DNA of 15,365 nt, from assembly GCA_902494295.1 (NCBI GenBank), contig CABUSL010000039.1, positions 1 through 15,365 of the forward strand, given 5' to 3'. Under the pieces are notes generated by a model. The model was not told the origin of the DNA. It saw only the letters and a program-made list of their open reading frames with translations, and ran no database searches. Position numbers and translations under genes: made by a program. Source of the stretch: an uncultured Collinsella sp. GTDB taxonomy: Bacteria > Actinomycetota > Coriobacteriia > Coriobacteriales > Coriobacteriaceae. Positions 11,307 through 15,365 of this stretch are shown here, one piece after another. Position 1 is the stretch's first letter; every line of letters begins with the position of its first letter.

Positions 11307-12696
11307 ACTCCTCGGCATGTGCCCCATCAAGCTCATAGAACTTGGTAGATGCCGGCAGGAACATCAGGTCGACGTCGCCGATCGGGCCCGAACGGTTCTT
11401 GGCCACGACGATACGCGTAACGCCCTCGTCGGGTCGATCGTCGCGCGAGGCTTCGGCCTCGTCGGCGGAGCGGTCCAAGAACATAACGATATCGGCGTCC
11501 TGCTCGATGGAGCCCGATTCACGAAGGTCGGAAAGCTGCGGGCGCTTGCCGGTACGGGATTCGACCTGACGCGAGAGCTGCGATAGCGCGATGAGCGGGA
11601 TCTTAAGCTCCTTGGCCATGATCTTCAGACCACGCGACATCTCCGAAACCTCGACGGTACGGCTCTCGGAGCGGCGTCCCGGCGGAGGACTCACCAGCTG
11701 CAGGTAGTCCAGGATGATGATTGCCTTCTCCTTGTTATGGAGCATGCGGCGGCTCTTGGCGCGAATCTCGGTCACTGTGGTGCCGGGCGTATCGTCAATC
11801 AGAATATCGAGCTTGGACAAGGTCTGCGTGGCCTCGTTGATATTGGCCCACTGCTCGGGGCTAATGCGGCCCATGCGGAAGTCACTGATCGAGATCATGG
11901 CGTAGGCGCAAATCAGACGCTGGGCAATTTCCTTGCCCGACATCTCCAGAGAGAAGAAGCCGACGGTATAACCGGCAGCGGCAGCGTTAAGTGCCAGGTT
12001 CAGAGCGAACGACGTCTTACCTACAGCAGGACGGGCGCCGATGATGATGAGCTGGCCCTCGCGGAAGCCCATGAGCATGCGGTCGAGCGACGGGAAGCCC
12101 GTGGGCACGCCCGCAGCCTGACCACCGGCCTGGCACACTTCCTCGGCCTCGTTATAGGCCTCGACCATAAACTCGGTCAGCGTCTTGTAGCTCGACTTGA
12201 CCTCGCGTGCCGTGACCTTGAGCAGCTTGCTCTCGGCCAGCTCGACAACCTCTTTGGTGTCGGTGGGGGCGTTATATGCCAGCGCGTTGATCTCGTTGGT
12301 GGCGCCGATCAGCTCGCGCAGCATCGAATCGCGGCGAACGATGGCGGCATGGTGCTGCCAGTTGACGAGCGACAGGGTCTGACCCATCAACTCCAAAATG
12401 TACGCTTCGCCGCCCACGGCATCGAGCTTGTTGATGCTTCGCAGGTAATCGATCAGCGAGATGGAGTCGATGGGAATGCGGCTGTTGTACATATCGACCA
12501 TCGCGGTATAGATGGTCTTATGAATGGGCCGGTAGAAGTCATCGGGCTGCAGCTCGACCTGGGCCTCTTCGACCACCTCGGGCGATAGCAGCATAGCGGC
12601 CAGTACATTGGCCTCTGCATCTTGGTTTTGGGGAAGACCCAACTTTGAGCCGCGGTCCTCAACCGTCAGCCCGGTCTCCCTATCGTCATATGCCAT
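11305..12696 (-). CDS. dnaB: Replicative DNA helicase
   Basis: DnaB is the hexameric ATP-driven helicase of the replication fork. The 463-residue protein has the N-terminal primase-interacting domain (PQNQDAEANVLAAML, residues 22-36, onward to about 125), a linker, and a RecA-like C-terminal domain. Walker A is GARPAVGKT (220-228), the catalytic glutamate is Glu251 in FSLEM, Walker B is IIILDYLQL (326-334), and the sensor region includes SQLSRQVE (372-379) and RESGSIEQDAD (392-402). No intein interrupts it. ATG 12696 is preferred over ATGs at 12702 and 12708 because TGAGGA then has 5-base spacing. It follows the rpsF-ssb-rpsR-rplI cluster in the usual order but is separated from rplI by a strong terminator, so it needs its own promoter. 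Confidence 0.97.
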   Translation of the reverse strand: MAYDDRETGLTVEDRGSKLGLPQNQDAEANVLAAMLLSPEVVEEAQVELQPDDFYRPIHKTIYTAMVDMYNSRIPIDSISLIDYLRSINKLDAVGGEAYILELMGQTLSLVNWQHHAAIVRRDSMLRELIGATNEINALAYNAPTDTKEVVELAESKLLKVTAREVKSSYKTLTEFMVEAYNEAEEVCQAGGQAAGVPTGFPSLDRMLMGFREGQLIIIGARPAVGKTSFALNLALNAAAAGYTVGFFSLEMSGKEIAQRLICAYAMISISDFRMGRISPEQWANINEATQTLSKLDILIDDTPGTTVTEIRAKSRRMLHNKEKAIIILDYLQLVSPPPGRRSESRTVEVSEMSRGLKIMAKELKIPLIALSQLSRQVESRTGKRPQLSDLRESGSIEQDADIVMFLDRSADEAEASRDDRPDEGVTRIVVAKNRSGPIGDVDLMFLPASTKFYELDGAHAEE

Positions 12697-12729
12697 GAGC
12701 ATCCTCATTCATATCGCTTGCGAGCATCC

Positions 12730-12738
12730 ATAGTATCA
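12730..12738 (-). promoter_or_regulatory. Candidate extended -10 promoter of dnaB
   Basis: The minus strand reads TGATACTAT, an extended -10 element (TGn plus TACTAT). The -35 region is not recognisable. Transcription would start near 12723, about 27 bases before the dnaB ATG. Some promoter is required between the rplI terminator and dnaB; the rest of 12739-12849 shows no other clear signal and no gene. Confidence 0.35.
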
Positions 12739-12849
12739 GCCACGGTCCCAAAACGCGCCGCACGCGGCCAATCATCACCGAACCAAACGGATGAACGGTC
12801 CCACGAATAGACATCACCGCAACGCCCTCTATGGCGCTCGCATCGCGCT

Positions 12850-12889
12850 AAAAAGCAAAAAGGGCGCCCTGGTTTCCCAGAGCGCCCTT
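12850..12889 (-). terminator. Strong Rho-independent terminator of the rpsF-rplI operon
   Basis: On the minus strand a 13-bp stem (one G-T pair) with a GAAA tetraloop is formed by 12889-12877 and 12872-12860, followed by TTTTTGCTTTTT (12861-12850). It lies about 32 bases past the rplI stop. This is a textbook intrinsic terminator and separates dnaB from the ribosomal-protein operon. Confidence 0.93.
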
Positions 12890-12921
12890 CTTAGAACAAG
12901 ATTGTTGCGTTGCAGCAAATG

Positions 12922-13461
12922 CTACTCGGCAGCAGCCTCAGTCTCGACCTCGGCGGTCTCGGCCTCGGCGACCTCAGCGGCCTCCTCGACCTCAGCCTCG
13001 GCAGCGAGCTCCTCGGCGGTAACGCCGACGAGAACGACAACCTCGGCCTTGATCTCGCGGTACAGCGAGATGGCAACGGTGTGGGCACCGGCAACCTTGA
13101 TGGGCTTACCGAGCTCGACGCGCTTGCGGTCGATGTCCATACCGAGCTGAGCCTTGATGGCGTCAGCGATCATAGCGGCGGTAACGGAGCCAAAGAGGAT
13201 GCCCTCGTCGCCGACCTTGACGTCAACGGTGACCGTCTTGCCCTCGAAGGCAGCCTTGGTCTCGTTGGCGGTAGCCAGACGGACGGCCTCGCGCTTGGCG
13301 ATGTTGTTGCGACGCTCGTCAAGCTGCTTGAGGTTGCCCTTGGTGGCGGCAACAGCGAGCTTCTTGGGGAACAGGAAGTTCTCAGCGTAACCCTGAGCGA
13401 CCTCTACGACGTCACCCTCGCCGCCCTTGCCCTTGATCTCATCGAGAAGAATAACCTTCAT
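12922..13461 (-). CDS. rplI: 50S ribosomal protein L9 with acidic C-terminal tail
   Basis: L9 binds 23S rRNA through its N-terminal domain and projects a second domain from the ribosome. The N-domain is clear: MKVILLDEIKGKGGEGDVVE and GYAENFLFPKKLA (24-36). A helical connector (about 41-75) and the C-terminal domain (76-147) follow. The family is usually about 148 residues; this protein has 179. The extra residues 149-179 are almost only Ala, Glu, Val and Thr with no basic residue, so the tail is strongly acidic. Start: GGGAG about 8 bases before the ATG. It begins 15 bp after rpsR and is the last gene before the terminator at 12850-12889. Confidence 0.96.
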   Translation of the reverse strand: MKVILLDEIKGKGGEGDVVEVAQGYAENFLFPKKLAVAATKGNLKQLDERRNNIAKREAVRLATANETKAAFEGKTVTVDVKVGDEGILFGSVTAAMIADAIKAQLGMDIDRKRVELGKPIKVAGAHTVAISLYREIKAEVVVLVGVTAEELAAEAEVEEAAEVAEAETAEVETEAAAE

Positions 13462-13476
13462 GATGCGTCTCCCTTC

Positions 13477-13743
13477 TTAGCCGCGGTCGCGGTTGCCACG
13501 AGAGGAAACCACGGGGACGGTGTACGGCAGGAGAGCCATCTCGCGGGCGCGCTTGATGGCGTTGGCGATGTCATGCTGATGCTGCGTGCAAGCGCCAGTG
13601 ACGCGACGGGGCTTGATCTTGCCACGGTCGGTCATGTACTTACGGAGAAGCTGAGTGTCCTTATAGTCGATGAACTCAGTGTTCTCCTTGCAGAACTGGC
13701 AGTACTTACGACGCGGCTGACGTGCAGAAAAATCATTAGCCAT
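13477..13743 (-). CDS. rpsR: 30S ribosomal protein S18 (cysteine-containing form)
   Basis: S18 binds 16S rRNA on the platform of the small subunit together with S6. The 88-residue protein has the family core KYCQFCKE, DYKDTQLLRKYMTDRGKI and the RRVTGACTQHQ segment. Cys15, Cys18, Cys52 and His55/His57 form a likely zinc site, so this is the cysteine-bearing version of the family. The frame is open 17 codons upstream, but ATG 13743 starts directly at the conserved protein and has AAAGG 9 bases before it. A stable hairpin precedes the gene; rplI follows after 15 bp. Confidence 0.96.
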   Translation of the reverse strand: MANDFSARQPRRKYCQFCKENTEFIDYKDTQLLRKYMTDRGKIKPRRVTGACTQHQHDIANAIKRAREMALLPYTVPVVSSRGNRDRG

Positions 13744-13762
13744 GTCAAAATACCTTTCGTTT

Positions 13763-13788
13763 GGCAACTTCGGCGAACCGAAGCCGCC
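13763..13788 (-). promoter_or_regulatory. Stable TTCG-loop hairpin between ssb and rpsR
   Basis: On the minus strand an 11-bp stem with two G-T pairs (13788-13778 with 13773-13763) is closed by a C(TTCG)G tetraloop, one of the most stable RNA loops. It lies between ssb stop and rpsR ribosome binding site. No T-run follows on the minus strand, so termination is unlikely. It could serve in RNA processing, transcript stability or control of rpsR translation; which one is unknown. Confidence 0.5.
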
Positions 13789-13815
13789 TCTCACTCAAAA
13801 ATAGGTGAACAACCC

Positions 13816-14268
13816 TTAGAACGGGATGTCCTCATCGTAGACGTCGACCGCGGGCGGCGTAGCCACCGGTGCGGCAGGACGTGCTGCGGGCGCGGGAGCT
13901 GCGGGGACGTAACCGCCCTGATCGTAGCCACCCTGGCCACCACGGGAGCTCATAAACTCGATCTCATCGACGATGACCTCAAGCTTGCTCCGGCGCTGGC
14001 CGTCGCGCTCCCAAGAGCTGTAGCGCAGCTTGCCCTCGATCGCGACCTTGTTTCCCTTTGCCAGGAAACGGCTCACGGCCTCGGCGCGGGTGCCGAACAT
14101 GGTGCAGTCGACAAAGTTGGGATAGTCCTCCCACTCGCCAGTCTGCGCGTTGCGGCGACGATCGTTCACGGCGACGCCAAAGGACAGAACCTGGGTTCCG
14201 CCGGCGGTGGCGCGCAGCTCGGGATCGCGGGTGAGGTTACCGGTGATGTTCACTCGATTGATGCTCAT
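13816..14268 (-). CDS. ssb: Single-stranded DNA-binding protein
   Basis: SSB coats single-stranded DNA in replication and repair and recruits partners through its C-terminal tip. The 150-residue product has an OB-fold domain (about 1-107) beginning MSINRVNITGNLTRDPELR and including NFVDCTMFGTRAEA and KGNKVAIEGKLRYSSWERDG. A flexible Gly/Pro/Ala-rich linker (about 108-140) follows, then the acidic tip DEDIPF (145-150), which matches the canonical DDDIPF. The ATG at 14268 has GAGGA about 12 bases upstream, a long spacing that suggests modest initiation or coupling to rpsF. The gene sits 48 bp after rpsF and 72 bp before rpsR, the standard cluster order. Confidence 0.97.
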   Translation of the reverse strand: MSINRVNITGNLTRDPELRATAGGTQVLSFGVAVNDRRRNAQTGEWEDYPNFVDCTMFGTRAEAVSRFLAKGNKVAIEGKLRYSSWERDGQRRSKLEVIVDEIEFMSSRGGQGGYDQGGYVPAAPAPAARPAAPVATPPAVDVYDEDIPF

Positions 14269-14316
14269 AACTCACTACTTCCTCTTGGGGCACAAGCCCA
14301 GTCCAAAACGACAGTC

Positions 14317-14610
14317 TTACTCCTGGTCGTCACGACGGACGATCATGTGGCGGACCACAGCGTCGGTGATGCGCAGGACGCGATCAAGCTCGGCGATCTG
14401 GGTAGGATCTGCGTGGAAGTTGATGAGGGTGTAGTCACCATCGGTGAGGTCGTTGATCTCGTAGGCGAGCTTGCGCTTGCCCCACTCGTCAACGGAGTCG
14501 ACCTTGCCAGCGCCCTCAGCGATCGTGGTATCGATACGCTTCATAACAGCGAGACGAGTCTCGGGGTCGAGCGACGGGTCAACAAAGAACAGCAGTTCAT
14601 AAGCCTTCAT
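14317..14610 (-). CDS. rpsF: 30S ribosomal protein S6
   Basis: S6 pairs with S18 on the small-subunit platform. The 97-residue protein has the usual ferredoxin-like outline: MKAYELLFFVDPSLDPE at the start and WGKRKLAYEINDLTDGDYTLINF (43-65), the most conserved part of the family. ATG 14610 is chosen over an upstream in-frame GTG because AGGAGGTG lies 5 bases before it and conservation begins there. It is the first gene of the rpsF-ssb-rpsR-rplI operon, with a candidate promoter at 14682-14710 and a hairpin in the leader. In several bacteria the S6:S18 complex binds the rpsF leader to repress its own synthesis, so autoregulation is likely here as well. Confidence 0.97.
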   Translation of the reverse strand: MKAYELLFFVDPSLDPETRLAVMKRIDTTIAEGAGKVDSVDEWGKRKLAYEINDLTDGDYTLINFHADPTQIAELDRVLRITDAVVRHMIVRRDDQE

Positions 14611-14615
14611 ATTGT

Positions 14616-14624
14616 CACCTCCTC
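14616..14624 (-). promoter_or_regulatory. Strong ribosome binding site of rpsF
   Basis: The minus strand carries GAGGAGGTG, nearly full complementarity to the 16S rRNA 3' end, 5 bases before ATG 14610. This settles the rpsF start. Confidence 0.85.
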
Positions 14625-14636
14625 TGGGCAAATGTG

Positions 14637-14665
14637 GCTTCAGGTCGTGAAGGTGCGCCTGAAGC
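14637..14665 (-). promoter_or_regulatory. rpsF leader hairpin, candidate S6:S18 autoregulatory element
   Basis: GCTTCAGG (14637-14644) and CCTGAAGC (14658-14665) form a perfect 8-bp stem with a 13-base loop in the rpsF leader, about 10 bases after the predicted transcription start and upstream of the ribosome binding site. Known rpsF leaders bind S6:S18 through a structured hairpin with a conserved CCG. I do not see an obvious CCG in this loop, so the assignment rests on position and stem only. Confidence 0.5.
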
Positions 14666-14681
14666 AGGAAAAGACTTGGTA

Positions 14682-14721
14682 ATAATATCTTTCAACCTCC
14701 TAGGCTGCAAGAATATGCAGC
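14682..14721 (-). promoter_or_regulatory. Candidate rpsF operon promoter with overlapping dyad
   Basis: On the minus strand TTGCAG (14710-14705) and TATTAT (14687-14682) are 17 bp apart; the -10 matches 5/6 and the -35 keeps the TTG core. Transcription would start near 14675, just before the leader hairpin. A perfect inverted repeat GCTGCA (14704-14709) / TGCAGC (14716-14721) covers the -35 box, as an operator would. No regulator is identified. Confidence 0.5.
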
Positions 14722-15071
14722 TACAACCTCATGACCTCCACATATGTCCATGCTCGCACGGCACTTCATGCGCATTCCAACCAAATGCTGACCAAATGCT
14801 TGACGGATCTGTGTTCAAGATACGGTGCCGTGGGGACAAGCTGAGCCAAGCCGCAGGTCAGCGGGCACAAGGCTGTGGTCGCAAAATGCATACCAGTGGC
14901 CCACAGCACCACCCAAAGATTTTTAAATTCATTGCCAAGTCGCTTATGAATACCCTTTTTTGAACAATTGAGTTGATCAACCACGCTGGTCGGAAGCCGT
15001 TTTTTGGGACCTCAAGCCCCACTGCAGCGCCAAGCACGGCCAAGCGTTTTAAAAAATGCCAACTTTTCTGT
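14722..15071. other. Non-coding gap between divergent rpsF and tRNA promoters
   Basis: About 350 bp without a supported gene. Open frames here lack ribosome binding sites, begin at GTG or inside the tRNA, and resemble nothing I know. The stretch holds a nested hairpin (GTGCC 14825-14829 with GGCAC 14864-14868, enclosing GCTGAGCC 14840-14847 with GGTCAGC 14856-14862), a second stem (GCTGTGG 14872-14878 with CCACAGC 14901-14907) followed 13 bases later by TTTTT, and the palindrome GTTGATCAAC (14972-14981). It could encode a small RNA or simply be intergenic. I see no match to SRP RNA, tmRNA or RNase P RNA. Confidence 0.5.
14780..14800. repeat. Tandem 10-bp direct repeat with 11-bp period
   Basis: ACCAAATGCT occurs at 14780-14789 and again at 14791-14800, separated by one base. 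The 11-bp period places both copies on the same face of the helix, as often seen for regulator sites. Its function is unknown. Confidence 0.55.
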
Positions 15072-15099
15072 TTGCACTTTGCGATTCCTCGTGTATACT
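15072..15099 (+). promoter_or_regulatory. Promoter of tRNA-Ser(GGA)
   Basis: TTGCAC (15072-15077) and TATACT (15094-15099) are separated by 16 bp. Transcription would begin near 15106, about 10 bases before the mature tRNA 5' end. Position and hexamers fit a stable-RNA promoter. Confidence 0.65.
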
Positions 15100-15115
15100 G
15101 ACTTTCGCATTTAAC

Positions 15116-15206
15116 GGAGAGTTGTCCGAGTGGCCGAAGGAGCACGATTGGAAATCGTGTAGGCGTCAAAAGCGTCTCCAGGGTTCAAATCCCTGACTCT
15201 CCGCCA
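15116..15206 (+). tRNA. tRNA-Ser, anticodon GGA, CCA encoded
   Basis: Acceptor stem GGAGAGT (15116-15122) pairs with ACTCTCC (15196-15202); discriminator G15203 and encoded CCA (15204-15206). The anticodon stem CACGA/TCGTG holds loop TTGGAAA, giving anticodon GGA, which reads UCC and UCU. The T arm is CAGGG-TTCAAAT-CCCTG (15179-15195). The long variable arm between anticodon and T arms makes it a class II tRNA, as expected for serine. Confidence 0.96.
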
Positions 15207-15214
15207 GTTAATTC

Positions 15215-15245
15215 CAAAGCAGGCCTTCGAGCCTGCTTTGTTTTT
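15215..15245 (+). terminator. Terminator-like hairpin between the two tRNA-Ser genes
   Basis: CAAAGCAGGC (15215-15224) and GCCTGCTTTG (15231-15240) form a perfect 10-bp stem with loop CTTCGA, followed by TTTTT (15241-15245). It is well placed to end the tRNA-Ser(GGA) transcript, but the next tRNA starts only 10 bases further on. Confidence 0.85.
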
Positions 15246-15254
15246 ACCCCACGC

Positions 15255-15345
15255 GGAGGGGTGGCAGAGTGGTTGAATGCGGCGGTCTCGAAAACCGTTT
15301 GGCCTGTATAAGGTCACGAGGGTTCGAATCCCTCCTCCTCCGCCA
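15255..15345 (+). tRNA. tRNA-Ser, anticodon CGA, CCA encoded
   Basis: Acceptor stem GGAGGGG (15255-15261) pairs with CTCCTCC (15335-15341) with one G-T pair; discriminator G15342 and CCA 15343-15345. Anticodon stem GCGGT/ACCGT holds loop CTCGAAA, giving anticodon CGA, which reads UCG. The T arm is GAGGG-TTCGAAT-CCCTC (15318-15334), and a long variable arm is present. No separate promoter is visible in the 9 bases after the preceding T-run, so it probably depends on readthrough. Confidence 0.96.
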
Positions 15346-15365
15346 TTTTGGTTGAGAAAGCTCCC

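Noticed and set aside
12910..14682. 590-codon plus-strand open frame opposite rplI, rpsR, ssb and rpsF
   Set aside because: It spans four real genes and their gaps. The four genes share one frame, so codon avoidance alone produces it.
14634..14963. 109-codon plus-strand open frame in the gap right of rpsF
   Set aside because: It begins at GTG within the rpsF leader, covers the rpsF promoter, and has no ribosome binding site or recognisable domain.
14766..14984. 72-codon minus-strand open frame upstream of rpsF
   Set aside because: GTG start without a Shine-Dalgarno sequence and no family resemblance; not strong enough to call a gene.
15111..15317. Minus-strand open frame of 68 codons containing VRDLNPG and TISNRAP
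   Set aside because: This is the well-known false protein created by reading tRNA genes in antisense; it covers both tRNA-Ser genes.

Overview
The window reads as a chromosomal housekeeping segment of a high-GC actinobacterium. Gene order, codon use (almost no TTA, CTA or TCA codons) and protein sequence point to the Coriobacteriia, most likely Collinsella or a close relative. That placement is inference from recall, not a database match. Every protein gene lies on the minus strand; the only plus-strand genes are two tRNA-Ser genes at the right edge. I see no transposase, phage gene, CRISPR array or toxin-antitoxin pair.

In the direction of transcription (right to left), the first block is rpsF-ssb-rpsR-rplI (14610 to 12922), the classical S6/SSB/S18/L9 cluster. 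It has a candidate promoter at 14682-14710, a leader hairpin, a stable TTCG-loop hairpin before rpsR, and a strong terminator after rplI. The second block is dnaB (replicative helicase), then purA (adenylosuccinate synthetase), then purD (GAR synthetase, TTG start) and a NUDIX hydrolase of the ADP-ribose pyrophosphatase type. The purA-purD gap can fold in two mutually exclusive ways. This block ends at a perfect 13-bp hairpin terminator.

The third block is an ABC exporter half-transporter followed after 19 bp by a single-pass membrane protein of unknown function, again closed by a hairpin terminator. The fourth is carA-carB (carbamoyl-phosphate synthase), separated by one base. carB runs off the left edge, probably lacking only its last residues. 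Upstream of carA are several repeats that could be regulatory.

On the plus strand, a promoter at 15072-15099 reads into tRNA-Ser(GGA). A terminator-like hairpin follows, then tRNA-Ser(CGA). The roughly 360 bp between the divergent rpsF and tRNA promoters hold no convincing gene but do contain a tandem repeat and several hairpins.

Functionally the window joins translation (S6, S18, L9, two tRNAs), replication (SSB, DnaB) and nucleotide synthesis (PurA, PurD, CarAB). I did not find a clear novel multi-gene system. The more interesting points are regulatory RNA candidates, an insertion in CarA, and the unknown membrane protein paired with the ABC exporter.
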